Source: Streptomyces sp. NBC_01571
GTDB lineage: Bacteria > Actinomycetota > Actinomycetes > Streptomycetales > Streptomycetaceae
Assembly: GCF_026339875.1 (NCBI RefSeq)
Contig: NZ_JAPEPZ010000001.1
Location: 2,108,001-2,172,000 of the forward strand
Reading direction: 5' to 3'
Length of the DNA: 64,000 nt
The notes under the pieces: model-generated
The model's input: the letters and a program-made list of their open reading frames with translations, nothing else
Databases searched by the model: none
What the model was told of the DNA's origin: nothing
Made by a program: the position numbers and the translations under genes
Part shown: piece after piece, positions 41,070-51,309 of the stretch
Layout: each line of letters opens with the position of its first letter
Position numbering within the stretch: the first letter of the stretch is position 1

Positions 41070-42473
41070 CTAGCACTTGCGGTGGCCGTGTGCGGAGGGG
41101 GGCAGGGCCATGTCCAGCAGGGTGTCGATGGTCTTGCCGTCGAGGCCGCTGTCCAGGTGGAAGGACCGGCGGAGCAGGCTGCCGACCTTGGCGGGAGACA
41201 GGCCCAGGCGTACGCGGGCCTTGAGGCAGATCGCCCCGAGGAGGTTCGCGCTGTCGCCGGGCCGGTGCTGGAGGTACCAGGTCAGCAGCTTCACCGAGCC
41301 GCCGGACAGGTCGGACAGAGTGATCTCCTCCAGGTTTTCGCCCTCGCTGCCCCTTCGTTCGACGACGTCCTCGGCCAGACGGCCCAGGATGGCCTCGACC
41401 AGCACGTCACGCACGGGTCCATGAGGGACGAGGCCCTGGTTACTGCCGTACATGAGGGCGGCTGCCGCGTCCCACGCGAGGTCATCGGCAACGTTCTGCG
41501 CCACGTCGCCTTTCATGTAGGGGCGTTTGCCTCTGCCCGGCTGCGGTTCTGTCAGGGTTTCGTGGAAGACGCGGCGCAGCCGGTTGTGGTCGGCCACGAG
41601 ACCGGCGGGCTGGGCGGTGTCGTACACGGTGGTCGACGACAGCAGGGCTTCGGGGCCGTGTTTCCGGCGGTAGTTTTCGACCCAGTCCTGTGCGACCGGC
41701 ACGGACCACCGCATGCTGCCGCCGGACTCGTCCTGTGGTTCGGGCAGCTCGTTGCGCCCTGAGCTGTACTTGGGGTCGGGCAGGTCGTCGGTGCTGATGG
41801 CCGCGATCTTCGCCAGCCCCGCCGTGTCGATCAGGCTGTCCAGTTCGGGTGCATGAAGGTCGACGATGCAGGCGCCGAGCGGCAGCACGCCCGGCTGGGA
41901 CGCGCGGAGTTGCGCCCACAGGGCCAGGTGGTTCTTCCAGTTGGGCACGGGCTGATCGCTTGCGGTGAAGCTGGCGATCTTCAGGATGCTGGCGCTGTCG
42001 GGGTTGCTGGTGGAGTCCAGCAGGTCGGCCGCGGTGATCGTGGTCGGGTTGTCGACGGGCCGGGCGTCGTTGCGCTCGAAGGCCCAGTCCCATACTTGCC
42101 CGGGACGGTGCCAGCGTTCACCGTTCCACCAGTAGCCACCGTGCCGGTGGAGGAAGCCTTCGCGGCCGTGCAGCCAGTCGTGGTGCAGGTCGCTCTGGTC
42201 GCCGTCGTGGATGAGCAGCACAGTGCGGCCGTAGGGCGGGTGGTGGAACACGGCCCAGGCAAAGGAGGGGTTCTTGGGCTCGGTGGTGAACGCGACCCAT
42301 CCTCCGTCGGGTGTGCGGTCGGCCCGGCCCCAGAGCCCTTCGCCTTGATTGCGGCCGGTGCGTTCGATCGCGTCGGGGTTGTCCAGGGGTAAGCGGCCGT
42401 CGTTGATGAACGGCAGGCCCGGGACGGGGTGGTCGGTGCTGGTGCCGTTGGCCACCGGGCGTATGCGGTACAC
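41070..42473 (-). CDS. Unknown 467-aa protein
   Basis: The gene has consistent codon bias throughout. Segments such as WVAFTTEPKNPSFAWAVFHH, VLLIHDGDQSDLHHDWLHGR, GYWWNGERWHRPGQVWDWAF and EALLSSTTVYDTAQPAGLVA stand out. The N-terminal half is Trp/His-rich and beta-like, the C-terminal half helical (ITLSDLSGGSVKLLTWYLQH). I recognise no family. An IS1182 element is inserted 55 bp upstream of its start, which may have removed its promoter. Confidence 0.6.
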   Translation of the reverse strand: MYRIRPVANGTSTDHPVPGLPFINDGRLPLDNPDAIERTGRNQGEGLWGRADRTPDGGWVAFTTEPKNPSFAWAVFHHPPYGRTVLLIHDGDQSDLHHDWLHGREGFLHRHGGYWWNGERWHRPGQVWDWAFERNDARPVDNPTTITAADLLDSTSNPDSASILKIASFTASDQPVPNWKNHLALWAQLRASQPGVLPLGACIVDLHAPELDSLIDTAGLAKIAAISTDDLPDPKYSSGRNELPEPQDESGGSMRWSVPVAQDWVENYRRKHGPEALLSSTTVYDTAQPAGLVADHNRLRRVFHETLTEPQPGRGKRPYMKGDVAQNVADDLAWDAAAALMYGSNQGLVPHGPVRDVLVEAILGRLAEDVVERRGSEGENLEEITLSDLSGGSVKLLTWYLQHRPGDSANLLGAICLKARVRLGLSPAKVGSLLRRSFHLDSGLDGKTIDTLLDMALPPSAHGHRKC

Positions 42474-42523
42474 GGCGGTTTCCCCCTCTGTGTGGCGGTG
42501 GTTGATCGGGATGAGGGAACGCT

Positions 42524-42527
42524 AGGA
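42524..42527. repeat. 4-bp CTAG target duplication of IS1182-family element
   Basis: CTAG lies on both sides of the element (42524-42527 and 44236-44239). A palindromic 4-bp target duplication fits this family. Confidence 0.85.
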
Positions 42528-44235
42528 GCGTGTCTCAGTAACCGGCAACCCGCCTGCGGTTCGTGATTATTCATACGGGATGATCACGGTATGCGTGGTG
42601 GCGAGGGGCTGTTCGAGGTCGAGCCGGTCGGGAAGAAGCGGCCGCAGGGTCAGCTGGCGGCGGTGGACAAGACGTTTCGGCCCTTCGATCCGCATCAGGT
42701 CCTGCTGCTGCCGCCGTCGCTGGACGACTGGCTGCCCGAGGGCCACCTGGCCCGGTTCGTCGCCGACCTGGTCGATGAGGTGCTCGACCTCGGACCGGTC
42801 CTGGCGGACTACACCGAAAAGCGCGGCTACCCGCCCTACGATCCGCGGCTGATGGTACGACTGCTGATCTACGGCTACACCACCGGCGTCCGCTCCTCCC
42901 GGGCGATCGAGCGCCGCCTGGCCGACGATGTCGCGTTCCGGTTCCTGGCCGCCGGCCAGGAACCGGACTTCCGCTCGATCGCCCGCTTCCGCCGCCGCCA
43001 CCTCGACGCGCTGGCCGGTCTGTTCACCCAGTCCCTGCACCTCGCACAGACACTCGGCATGGTCAAGATGGGACGCGTCGCGCTGGACGGCACGAAACTG
43101 GAGGCCAGCGCCTCCAAACACAAGGCGATGAGCTACGGCCGCCTGGTCGACAAGGAAGAGCGGATAGAGGCCGAGATCGCCGCTCTGGAAGCGAAGGCCC
43201 ACGCCCTGCTGACCGACGCCGAGGCCGCCGACGAAGCCGAGGACGACACCTTCGGCGTGGACGGCAAGGAGGCGGACCTGCCCGCCGAGCTGGACCGGCG
43301 TGAGAAACGCCTGGCGAAGCTGCAGGCCGCCCGCGCGCAGATCGAGGCCGAGGCCGCCGCCAAGGCCCGCGCCCACGCCGAGGACAAGGAACGCCGCCGT
43401 CAGGAACGTGCCGCCAGCAGCGACGAGCAGGCCGTCACCGACGCCGGGGAAGCGGCCGCCGCCAAGGCCCGTCCCAAGCCCAAAGCCCAGGCCAACTTCA
43501 CCGACCCCGACTCGCGGATCATGAAGAACAGCGACGGCGCCTACATCCAGGCCTACAACGCCCAGGCCGTCGTCGACGAAGAACACCAGGTCATCACCGC
43601 CGCCGACGTGACGACCAACCCCTCCGACGCACTGAACTACACCACGATGCTCGACCAGTCCGCCCACAACACCGGCATCCACCCCAAGCAGGCCCTGGTC
43701 GACGCCGGGTACTGCTCCGAGACCAACCTCGAAGCCGCGAACGAGCGCCAACTGGCCTGCGGCACCGACACCTTCATGGCCACCGGCCGACTCGCCCACG
43801 ACGAGCAGGTCCCGCCCGCTCCACGCGGACGCATCCCCAAGGACGCCACGCTGAAGGAGCGCATGGCCCGCAAACTGCGGACCAAACCCGGCCGGAAGGC
43901 ATACAGCCGCCGCAAAGCCATCGTCGAACCTGTCTTCGGACAGGTCATGACCTGCCAGAACGGCCGCCAGCTCCTCCTGCGTGGCGAGGACGGCGCCCGC
44001 GGTGAGTGGCGACTGCTCGCCGCCTGCCACAACCTCCGCAAGATCTTCCGACACTCCGGGCTCGCCGCCCAGGCCGGCTGACCAGCCAGGCCCCCCGGCC
44101 CACGCCACAGGCCCTACCAGCCGAACAACAGCCGGGAAGGACCCAACCACGGCCTCACAGGTGCACACGAAACGGCCGCGACCGATCCCATCGATCACGG
44201 CCAGCGAGCCCCTTGCTCGTTACCGAGACACGCTC
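42528..44235 (+). mobile_element. IS1182-family insertion sequence
   Basis: This 1708-bp element has imperfect terminal repeats: GAGCGTGTCTCAGTAAC at the left, and the complement with one difference (CGGTAAC) at the right. It is flanked by CTAG duplications. It contains one intact transposase gene and sits between the 467-aa gene and the TOTE-type gene. Confidence 0.9.
42591..44081 (+). CDS. IS1182-family transposase
   Basis: This is a 496-aa DDE transposase. The N-terminal domain has DPHQVLLLPPSLDDWLPEGH and MVRLLIYGYTTGVRSSRAIE. MGRVALDGTKLEASASKHKA carries the first Asp and MGSV-like Ser/Lys pattern. AYIQAYNAQAVVDEEHQVIT precedes the second Asp, and RKAIVEPVFGQV carries the glutamate. Between residues 200 and 290 is an Ala/Glu/Arg-rich insertion, typical for this family. 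The frame is intact. Confidence 0.95.
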   Translation: MRGGEGLFEVEPVGKKRPQGQLAAVDKTFRPFDPHQVLLLPPSLDDWLPEGHLARFVADLVDEVLDLGPVLADYTEKRGYPPYDPRLMVRLLIYGYTTGVRSSRAIERRLADDVAFRFLAAGQEPDFRSIARFRRRHLDALAGLFTQSLHLAQTLGMVKMGRVALDGTKLEASASKHKAMSYGRLVDKEERIEAEIAALEAKAHALLTDAEAADEAEDDTFGVDGKEADLPAELDRREKRLAKLQAARAQIEAEAAAKARAHAEDKERRRQERAASSDEQAVTDAGEAAAAKARPKPKAQANFTDPDSRIMKNSDGAYIQAYNAQAVVDEEHQVITAADVTTNPSDALNYTTMLDQSAHNTGIHPKQALVDAGYCSETNLEAANERQLACGTDTFMATGRLAHDEQVPPAPRGRIPKDATLKERMARKLRTKPGRKAYSRRKAIVEPVFGQVMTCQNGRQLLLRGEDGARGEWRLLAACHNLRKIFRHSGLAAQAG

Positions 44236-44291
44236 CTAGCCCGCGGGCGAGCCGGATATGCCTCGTGGGACAGTCCCGTACGTTCCCGGCG

Positions 44292-46946
44292 GTGATCCTG
44301 GCCGATTTCGCTGCGTGGCGCGCGCCGAGTCTGGATCATGAGGGTGTGGAGGACTGGTCCGACTGCTTCGACCCTGACGAGTTGCGCATCCGTCTCGATG
44401 TGGCTCTGGAGGAGAACGCAGAGCTGCGCGAGGAGGTCGGTCGGCTGAGCGCGGACAACGCGCGCCTGCGCAGCCTTCTGGGCCTCGGTGTCCGAAGCGG
44501 TGCCTCGTCGATGCCGCCCGTTGCCGAGCCTGTGGCGCCGGTGCCCGTCAGCGGGGTCGGCGGGCTGCCGTATGCGGATGCCTCGTCGAGCGCCGAGGCG
44601 AAGATCGCCTTGTTCCGGGCCTTGTTCGCCGGCCGGGAGGACGTGTACGCGCGCAGGTGGGTGAGCGCGAAGTCCGGTCGGACCGGTTGGAGCCCGGCCG
44701 AGGACGACCCGTTCGACAGGAACAAGGACGATGCGGACCGGGTGTTCTGGCCGCTGACCGAGGAAACGGTCTACCGCCACCTCGATCCGTCCCGGCAGGG
44801 CCGCAGCGAGCTGCACATCGGCCTGTACCCGCTGCTGGCCGACGACACCTGCAGCCTGGTCGCGTGCGACTTCGACGGCAAGGACGGCAGCGACTGGCGC
44901 GCGGATGCCGCCGAATACGCCACGGCCTGCGAGCAGGCGGGCGTTCCCGCCCTGCTGGAGATCTCCCGTTCGGGTAAGGGCGCGCACGTGTGGACGTTCT
45001 TCACCGCTCCCGTCGCCGCCACCACCGCCCGCGCGCTGGGCATGGCGCTGGTGCGCCGGGCGATCGACGCCCGCGGCCAGATGGCTCTGTCCAGCTACGA
45101 CCGTCTCTTTCCCGCCCAGGACTTCCTGCCGACCAAGGCCAAGGGCAGCTTCCAGTTCGGCAGCCTGATCGCGCTCCCGCTGCACGGCGCCTCCCGTGCC
45201 CAGGGAACCACTGTCTTCGTGGACCCCAGTACCTGGGCGCCCTACCCGGACCAGTTCGCCCACCTCTCGCGCACCGAACGTCTCACGCCGGCCGAGGTCG
45301 AGACGCTCGTCGACAAGCTCGGCCCGGTCAAGGCCGGACCGTCGGCGACCGCGCCCGAGCTCGGGCCCAGGCCTCGCAGGAAGGCCCTGGGCAAGGCGCC
45401 GGCCGTGGTGCCCGCGCGGCTGTCCGCGATGCTGGCGATCTCCACGGCCGGGCTGCCTCCCCAGCTGCTCGCGGCACTCAAGCACACGGCGTCATTCCAC
45501 AACCCGGAGTTCTACCGCAAACAGAATCAGCGCTTCTCCACCTGGAATACACCGCGTCTCGTCTGCGGCTTCGACGGCACCGACCCGGACTGGCTCAAGT
45601 TGCCGCGCGGCCTGGCGGATGAGGCCGCACAGTTGGTCGCCGCCGCTGGCGGCACGCTCACCATCACCAGCGAACTGCCCGAACATCCCTCGATCGACGC
45701 ACAGTTCACCGGCGAGCTGACCGAAGTCCAGCAACAGGCCGTTCAAGAGGTGGCCGCGCATCCCACCGGGGTCCTCGTGGCGCCTCCCGGCGCCGGAAAA
45801 ACGGTCATGGCCTGCGCTTTGATCGCCCACCACCACATGCCGACAGCAGTGATCGTCAACCGCAGCGAGCTGCTGGACCAGTGGAAGCAACGCCTGACCG
45901 CCTTCCTCGACCTCGGCGGCCACCAGGTCGGCTCGCTCGGCGGAGGCAAGGACCGGCGCGGGCACGTCGTCGACCTGATCATGCTCCAGACCCTGTCCCA
46001 CCGGGATGCCCCCACCGACCTGCTGGACGGATATGGCCTGGTCATCGTGGACGAGTGCCACGCCGTGGGGGCGCCGGGCGCCGAAGCCGCGATCCGCAGG
46101 GCGAAAGCCGGACGCTGGGTCGGCCTGTCCGCGACCCCCTACCGTGCAGACCAGATGGACCCGGTAATCACGATGCAGTGCGGCCCAATCCGCCACGAGA
46201 TCGAAGACGCCAGCACCTTCGCCAAGCACCTCGTCGTGCACCCCACCACGTTCACCACCGACGAGCCCGGCAACGACGGCGCCTCCTTCCAGGCCATCTA
46301 CACCGAACTCGCCCACCACGCCGACCGCAACGCCCAGATCGCCACGGACATCGCCGACGCCGCCCGGCGCGGCCGGTGCAGCCTGGCCCTGACCAACAGG
46401 GTGGAACACCTCCACCAGCTGGCCGAGGCCCTGAAGCCGCACGGCGTCGAGCCCCTGCTACTCCACGGCGGCCTGCCGGCAGCCGAACGAGCACGCGTCC
46501 GTGCCGCCCTGGCCCAGGACGACGCCAGACCGCTGGTCCTCCTGGCAATCGACAAGCTCGTCGGGGAGGGCTTCGACCAGCCTCGCCTCGACACCCTTTT
46601 CCTCACCAGCCCCATCTCCTTCAAAGGACGCGTCATCCAGCAGGTCGGCCGCATCATGCGCAACACCGAGGCGAGCAAATCCCACGTCGAAGCCCACGAC
46701 TACCTCGACGCCGACGTCCCGCAACTGGAACGCATGCACCACCGGCGCCGCCGCATCCTCGAGCGCCGTGGCTTCACCACGACGCCGCCGGCGAAGCTGC
46801 CGCAGCCGCCGAGAACGCCGCGGCCGGTCGCGCAGACCACCGCGGCAACCGCCCGTACCACACCGGCCGTCGCTGACGTCCGGGCCTGGGCCCGCGACCA
46901 GGGCATCGACGTCCCGTCACGCGGCAAACTGGGTCTTCGAGGTTAG
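44292..46946 (+). CDS. TOTE-type primase-helicase, C-terminus cut by ISL3 insertion
   Basis: This is a protein of 884 aa from a GTG at 44292 (a GTG at 44346 is an alternative). A coiled coil at about 20-60 is followed by a primase-like domain with [20 protein letters not shown] (catalytic DxD), [14 protein letters not shown] and [18 protein letters not shown] segments, as in the archaeo-eukaryotic primase of TOTE conflict systems. An SF2 helicase follows: [14 protein letters not shown] (Walker A, about residue 497), [21 protein letters not shown] and QQVGRIMRN. The tail [18 protein letters not shown] begins an Lsr2-like DNA-binding motif but ends GLRG in ISL3 sequence. Joining across the target duplication restores RGKLRQEIWDAWHTAHPEQ and a TGA at 48490. 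Confidence 0.8.
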   Translation: MILADFAAWRAPSLDHEGVEDWSDCFDPDELRIRLDVALEENAELREEVGRLSADNARLRSLLGLGVRSGASSMPPVAEPVAPVPVSGVGGLPYADASSSAEAKIALFRALFAGREDVYARRWVSAKSGRTGWSPAEDDPFDRNKDDADRVFWPLTEETVYRHLDPSRQGRSELHIGLYPLLADDTCSLVACDFDGKDGSDWRADAAEYATACEQAGVPALLEISRSGKGAHVWTFFTAPVAATTARALGMALVRRAIDARGQMALSSYDRLFPAQDFLPTKAKGSFQFGSLIALPLHGASRAQGTTVFVDPSTWAPYPDQFAHLSRTERLTPAEVETLVDKLGPVKAGPSATAPELGPRPRRKALGKAPAVVPARLSAMLAISTAGLPPQLLAALKHTASFHNPEFYRKQNQRFSTWNTPRLVCGFDGTDPDWLKLPRGLADEAAQLVAAAGGTLTITSELPEHPSIDAQFTGELTEVQQQAVQEVAAHPTGVLVAPPGAGKTVMACALIAHHHMPTAVIVNRSELLDQWKQRLTAFLDLGGHQVGSLGGGKDRRGHVVDLIMLQTLSHRDAPTDLLDGYGLVIVDECHAVGAPGAEAAIRRAKAGRWVGLSATPYRADQMDPVITMQCGPIRHEIEDASTFAKHLVVHPTTFTTDEPGNDGASFQAIYTELAHHADRNAQIATDIADAARRGRCSLALTNRVEHLHQLAEALKPHGVEPLLLHGGLPAAERARVRAALAQDDARPLVLLAIDKLVGEGFDQPRLDTLFLTSPISFKGRVIQQVGRIMRNTEASKSHVEAHDYLDADVPQLERMHHRRRRILERRGFTTTPPAKLPQPPRTPRPVAQTTAATARTTPAVADVRAWARDQGIDVPSRGKLGLRG
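46923..46930. repeat. 8-bp target duplication of the ISL3-family element
   Basis: GGCAAACT occurs at 46923-46930 and again at 48412-48419. ISL3 elements make 8-bp duplications. Confidence 0.9.
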
Positions 46947-48411
46947 GCGGGGTTGAGGTGTCCGCGGGCTCGGCGGGTGGTGACGCAGCGTGTGCGTAGG
47001 CGCTGGCTGTCGGCATTGCGGAAGCCGAATGCGTTGCGGGCGACGAGCTTGATGACGCGGTTGATGCCTTCGCTCTTGGCGTTGCTGTGGCCGGTGTCGA
47101 TGAACCCGGCGATCTCGGGCCACCAGCGGTCGACGGTGGTGGCGAGGGTGCAGGCTTCGGGGATGTCTGAGTCCGCGCACCAGGTGAGGAACTTCCATCG
47201 GGCGTGGCCTACTTCTTCGCGGTCGGCGCCGGTTCGGGCCAGGGCGAGGAGGGTGCGCAGGCTCTCCTTGGCGATCCAGGCGGTCAGCAGCGTCTGCCCG
47301 ATCGGCCCCTCGTCCAGCAGCGCGTTCCACATCGTGGCGAACTGCTGGTCGGTGAGGTCCTCACGGTTGCGCAGCAGCCGTCGACGGGCCTTCCATTCCG
47401 GGTCGGTGGCGCGTCCACGCCGGCCCCGGATCTCGGCGGTGGTGCGACGCCGTACAGCAGAGAGCATCTTGTTCGCGAGCTGGACGATGTGGAAGTGGTC
47501 AACGACCACGATGGCATCGGGCAGGCCGGTGCGGATCGCGGCCCGGTAGGTGGCTGACATGTCGATGGCGACGTAGCGGATGTTCTTTCTCCACTCCAAA
47601 GGGGTGGTGGACAGCCAGGCCAGGACGTCGGCGGCGGCACGGCCCTCGACCTGCCCGAGCAGGCCACCGGCCCCGAGCGCGTCGACGAACCCGGTGTGCC
47701 ACCTCTCGCGCACCAGGTGCCACTTGCCGGTGTCCGCATCCTGTTCCCAGCGCGGCCGTCCGCGCCGGGTCTCGTCGACGCCCAGCACCTCCACTTCCGG
47801 CAGCGGCGCCTCGGTGACCTCGCGGGCGGCCGCGCGGAAGGCGTCCATCACCGTCGGCCAGGACACGTGCAGGTCACGGGCGGCCTGGACCACGGTGGAA
47901 GCAGCATCCCGCACCCGCAGGGCGGCAGCCCGGCGCAGCCGGCCGGTGATCCGGGCCCCGGCCGGTATCTGCCGAACCTGCTCGGTGAACGACTTCCGCT
48001 CGCATCCGGACTCCCGGCAATACCAACGCCGCTTGCACCACACGAACTCCAATCCCCGTTCTCCGTAAGGAAGATCACGTGGACGGGTGTACACGAGGCC
48101 CTTCACATGTGACGCGAACACGCCGCAGGAGGGACAGGCCCGGGCGGCTTCGTCCGCTGTGGTCAGATGCACCCGCCGGGTGCCGTCCATCAGCCGCTCA
48201 ACGCTCTCGACGGCAAGGCCGTCCAAGTCGAGCAGCACCGCCGTATCGTTGTCCAAGCCCGTGGTTTCTGGTGATCAAACTGCCGGAGAACAGTCATGAT
48301 CGCCGATGACCACGGACGCCCTGCACCCACGAGCCGACCACCCCCACGCTCACCCTCCGTGAGAACCCCGGAGGACGAAGGCTCACCCACCCCGCCTAAC
48401 TTCGAAGACCC
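46931..48411 (-). mobile_element. ISL3-family insertion sequence
   Basis: This 1481-bp element has terminal repeats of GGGTCTTCGAGGTTAGGCGG, with one mismatch between ends, and is flanked by an 8-bp duplication. It lies in the last codons of the TOTE-type gene, opposite in orientation to it. Confidence 0.9.
46943..48256 (-). CDS. ISL3-family transposase
   Basis: This is a 437-aa transposase. An N-terminal zinc finger ([26 protein letters not shown]) leads to a helix-turn-helix ([20 protein letters not shown]). The DDE core is [40 protein letters not shown] with [14 protein letters not shown], and [19 protein letters not shown] with the glutamate. All family motifs are present and the frame is open. 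Confidence 0.95.
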   Translation of the reverse strand: MDNDTAVLLDLDGLAVESVERLMDGTRRVHLTTADEAARACPSCGVFASHVKGLVYTRPRDLPYGERGLEFVWCKRRWYCRESGCERKSFTEQVRQIPAGARITGRLRRAAALRVRDAASTVVQAARDLHVSWPTVMDAFRAAAREVTEAPLPEVEVLGVDETRRGRPRWEQDADTGKWHLVRERWHTGFVDALGAGGLLGQVEGRAAADVLAWLSTTPLEWRKNIRYVAIDMSATYRAAIRTGLPDAIVVVDHFHIVQLANKMLSAVRRRTTAEIRGRRGRATDPEWKARRRLLRNREDLTDQQFATMWNALLDEGPIGQTLLTAWIAKESLRTLLALARTGADREEVGHARWKFLTWCADSDIPEACTLATTVDRWWPEIAGFIDTGHSNAKSEGINRVIKLVARNAFGFRNADSQRLRTRCVTTRRARGHLNPA

Positions 48412-48419
48412 GGCAAACT

Positions 48420-48492
48420 CCGCCAGGAGATCTGGGATGCCTGGCACACCGCTCACCCCGAACAGACGCACACCGCCGCCTCCGCTCAGTGA
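48420..48492 (+). pseudogene. Detached C-terminal end of the TOTE-type gene
   Basis: After the right target duplication the frame reads RQEIWDAWHTAHPEQTHTAA before TGA at 48490-48492. This completes the Lsr2-like tail of the helicase gene interrupted at 46930. Confidence 0.8.
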
Positions 48493-48563
48493 CCCACCCG
48501 TGCACATAGGCGGGACAACTACCGGTGACGGGCGATCACAAAAGCGTGCGCCGACCAACGGAG

Positions 48564-48979
48564 CTACCTCGAGGCCACCACCTGGGGCACGCGCCGGCCC
48601 AGCCCGAAAGGCGTCTTCTTACCGTCGAGGACTCCGGCCTGGCTGAGCTGGCGCATCACGGCGCACAGCACCGACCGCGTCACATCGGATGGCCACAAGG
48701 AGGGCTGGCCCCAGAACTGCCGCCAGCTCGGACCATGCCCGTGCGCGTCGCGGAAGGCATCGAGCCACCCCAGGGCCCGCTCACGCCACACAGGATCACC
48801 GGTCAACCGTGCGGCACTCTCCTGCACCATCTTGCTGGACCTCCACCACACCCAAGGGTGTGCCTCGGGCCCGAGAACTTTCGCGAGGATCTCCAGCCCT
48901 ACATCGGCAGTGATCTCCGGGCAGAGCGGGCAGTCCACCACAGCCGCGATGGACGCCTGGACGCTCGCCGCTCGGAACC
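48564..48979 (-). pseudogene. C-terminal part of an unknown gene split by IS3
   Basis: The frame reads AAVVDCPLCPEITADVGLEI, LAKVLGPEAHPWVWWRSSKM and DAFRDAHGHGPSWRQFWGQP, ending VPQVVASR. The last part resembles DNA-binding or replication-associated proteins with a winged helix (GPSWRQF). It begins abruptly at the IS3 end. A start codon and short N-terminus (MTKSAAKSRVAARQDRAPL, 50553-50609) lie across the IS3, on the same strand, and could belong to the same original gene; the two parts do not join in a clean frame. Confidence 0.5.
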
Positions 48980-49009
48980 TGTCAAAGCGATCAAGGCAGG
49001 TAGATCGTT

Positions 49010-50071
49010 TTAACGCTGTGCTGGGATCAGTGGGCCGTCTGGTGCCGGCTGGTTGATCCAGGCCGCTGCGGGGACCTTCGGGGGCTCCGGTGGCTTGCGG
49101 ACGAAGCGTTCGGGGTGCTTCGCGTAGACCGCCTGGAGGACGTCGGCACGCATCTCGCGGAGCTGCTCGGCGAGACCGAAGTGCACGTCGTAGGGCGTGT
49201 GCAGGCCGATTCCGGAGTGCCGATGCTCCTCGTTGTACCAGGTGAAGAAGTGGGTGCACCACGCCCGGGCGTCCTCGAGGGATCCGAAACGCTCGGGAAA
49301 GTCGTGCCGGTATTTCAGGGTCTTGTACTGGCTCTCGCTGTACGGGTTGTCGTTCGACGTCTTCGGCCGCGAATGCGACTTGGTGACGCCGAGACCGGCC
49401 ATCATCTGGGCAACGTTCTGCGCGACCATCGGGGACCCGCGGTCCGAGTGGATCGTCAACTGCCCCGTTTCAATGCCGTACTTGGCGATCGACTCGGACA
49501 GGAACCGCTCGGCGAGGTCCTTGTTCTCGTGGGCGGCGATCATCCAGCCGACCGTGTAGCGGCTGAAGATGTCGATGACCGTGTAGAGGCAGTAGTAGAC
49601 GCCCTTGACCGGCCCCTTCAGCTTCGTGATGTCCCAACTCCACACCCGGTTCGGGCCCTCGGCGACCAGCTCGGGAACGGTCCGGGGCGGGTGGACGGCC
49701 TGGCGGCGGCGTTCACGGACCTCGCCGTGCCGTCGCAGGAGCCGGTACATCGTCGACTCCGAGCACAGGTAGACACCCCGGTCCAGGAGCACCGCGTAGA
49801 TCTCGGCGGGCGCCATGTCGGCGAACTCCGGGGAATGGAGCACATCGAGGACCCGTATCTCCTCCTCGGGCGCGAGAGCGCGGGGGTGTCGGCGCCGTTC
49901 TGGCCGCGGCTTGGCCGGGGCGGGGCTTCGGCGGTGTCGGCGGTAGTAGGTGGCACGGCTCACGCCGAGCGCGGCGCATGCCTGGACGCGTCCGACCAGC
50001 CCGGTGAGCTCTTCAAGAGCCTGGTTGCGGGCGGTGTTGAACGCCACGGCCGCGAACTGGGCCCCGGTCAC
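49010..50071 (-). CDS. IS3-family transposase OrfB (integrase core)
   Basis: This is a 353-aa protein from the GTG at 50071. [20 protein letters not shown] carries the first Asp, [20 protein letters not shown] the second, and [15 protein letters not shown] the glutamate of the DDE triad. A helix-turn-helix ([20 protein letters not shown]) precedes them. The start overlaps the orfA stop (GTGA), so expression is probably by coupled translation rather than a -1 frameshift fusion. Confidence 0.9.
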   Translation of the reverse strand: MTGAQFAAVAFNTARNQALEELTGLVGRVQACAALGVSRATYYRRHRRSPAPAKPRPERRRHPRALAPEEEIRVLDVLHSPEFADMAPAEIYAVLLDRGVYLCSESTMYRLLRRHGEVRERRRQAVHPPRTVPELVAEGPNRVWSWDITKLKGPVKGVYYCLYTVIDIFSRYTVGWMIAAHENKDLAERFLSESIAKYGIETGQLTIHSDRGSPMVAQNVAQMMAGLGVTKSHSRPKTSNDNPYSESQYKTLKYRHDFPERFGSLEDARAWCTHFFTWYNEEHRHSGIGLHTPYDVHFGLAEQLREMRADVLQAVYAKHPERFVRKPPEPPKVPAAAWINQPAPDGPLIPAQR

Positions 50072-50481
50072 CGGTTCTTCTCGCCGTTCCTGTTCGGGGC
50101 GCTGTCCGTGGCGAACTGGTCGAGCAGCGCGGAGAGTTTTCCCTGGACCTCGATGACGGTGCGGGCCTTCGCGAGGTCGGCTTCCAGGCGGGCCTTCTCC
50201 GCCTTCAGCTTCGCGATCTCCTTGTCCCTCGGGTCCGCCTTCGGCCGTCCGGCCGACGCGGCGAGCGCGTCCCGGGCGCCCTTGTCCCGTTGCTGCCGCC
50301 ACGTCGTGATCAACGACGAGTACAGACCCTCCCGCCGCAGCAGAGCGCCCTTGTCCTTCTTGTCCAACGTCTCGTACTCCGCGAGGATTCTCGCCTTGTA
50401 CTCCGCGGTATACCGGCGCGGACCGGTCGAACGGGCTTCTACCTGCGGATCAGGGGTCCCGTGGTCATTCGTGCTGGCCAC
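50068..50481 (-). CDS. IS3-family transposase OrfA
   Basis: This is a 137-aa protein from the GTG at 50481. [20 protein letters not shown] and [20 protein letters not shown] form a helix-turn-helix, then a leucine-zipper-like coiled coil ([20 protein letters not shown]) mediates multimer formation. The longer frame upstream begins at TTG without a good ribosome site. Confidence 0.85.
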   Translation of the reverse strand: MASTNDHGTPDPQVEARSTGPRRYTAEYKARILAEYETLDKKDKGALLRREGLYSSLITTWRQQRDKGARDALAASAGRPKADPRDKEIAKLKAEKARLEADLAKARTVIEVQGKLSALLDQFATDSAPNRNGEKNR

Positions 50482-50552
50482 CCGGGCACTACTCCTTCTC
50501 CGCCCTCGACTCAATGAATCATCCAGTATGCCTGACTCGATCTACTTTGACA

Positions 50553-50609
50553 GAGAGGGGCTCGGTCCTGACGAGCGGCCACGCGGCTCTTCGCCGCAGA
50601 CTTGGTCAT
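50553..50609 (-). pseudogene. N-terminal fragment split from its gene by IS3
   Basis: From the ATG at 50609, AAAGGTG upstream, it encodes MTKSAAKSRVAARQDRAPL and then enters IS3 sequence. It may be the start of the gene remaining at 48564-48979. Confidence 0.35.
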
Positions 50610-50765
50610 GATGTCACCTTTCCGGCTGGAGCCAGGGAGCCTCAAGACGGCACGCGGCAGCCCCGGGGCTCCACTTCGCGCGGCGGCAAGCGGCGCCACG
50701 GCACCGAGGGACGGGCCTGGCGCGGCGGCAGTGTTTCGCCGTTTCTGACCGGATCTGGGGAAGGC

Positions 50766-50960
50766 ATCACACACCCCGAGTGGATGAAGATGTTCTGGCA
50801 GACCCGCAAACTCGCCAGGACCACCGCGATCGGTGAACTGCGCCTGTCACACCTCAAACTCGAGCAACGCCACATCCGCGGACGCGCGCTCGACGCCATT
50901 GAGTCACAGGCCACACGAGCGGACTCCTCGCGAGCGCCAGCCCCGCCTACTTTTCCTTAA
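50766..50960 (+). pseudogene. Coding-like fragment of unknown family
   Basis: The frame reads HPEWMKMFWQTRKLARTTAI and GELRLSHLKLEQRHIRGRAL then DAIESQATR to a TAA. It has good third-position bias for about 50 codons but no start upstream. It looks like the C-terminus of a lost protein. Confidence 0.3.
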
Positions 50961-51093
50961 ACGGGACGAGCCAGGCGTTAAAGGATAAGCGGGAAGCTTA
51001 CTCCCTCAAGTGATCCGACGAGCTGACTGACAGGAAGAGGGTGCTGGTTGGGGGTGTCCGTCAAATGGCGGACACCCCCAACCCGTCCTTCAC

Positions 51094-51273
51094 CTACTCA
51101 GTCGGCATGCTGCCCGGCTCACTGCCGCCAGGATCAGTCTCAGACGCCGACTGGCCATCCCCGGCATCGTCGCGAACGTCGTTCTGCCGCTGCCGCCCCT
51201 CGATGATCTGGAGCGCGAGCGACCCAGCGCCCGCGAGGGCAGAGATGGCGTTCAAAATGTCGTCGAGATTCAA
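51094..51273 (-). CDS. Small unknown protein
   Basis: A 59-codon frame starts at TTG 51273, right after an in-frame TGA and a GAGGACCGAGG ribosome-like site. It encodes NLDDILNAISALAGAGSLAL then QIIEGRQRQND and an acidic Gly/Ser/Glu-rich tail. The hydrophobic helix could be membrane-associated. It lies 45 bp downstream of the 298-aa gene on the same strand, so may be co-transcribed. Confidence 0.5.
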   Translation of the reverse strand: MNLDDILNAISALAGAGSLALQIIEGRQRQNDVRDDAGDGQSASETDPGGSEPGSMPTE

Positions 51274-51309
51274 CCTCGGTCCTCAGGGTCGAGCAGGACC
51301 ATCCCGCCG

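Larger units (their letters stand above)
48980..50552 (-). mobile_element. IS3-family insertion sequence
   Basis: This element of about 1573 bp has ends TGTCAAAG...CTTTGACA, with imperfect inner repeats (GATCxAGxCAGG). It contains orfA and orfB. I find no matching target duplication at the edges (GGAACC against GAGAGG), so one flank may have been deleted or recombined. Confidence 0.75.
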
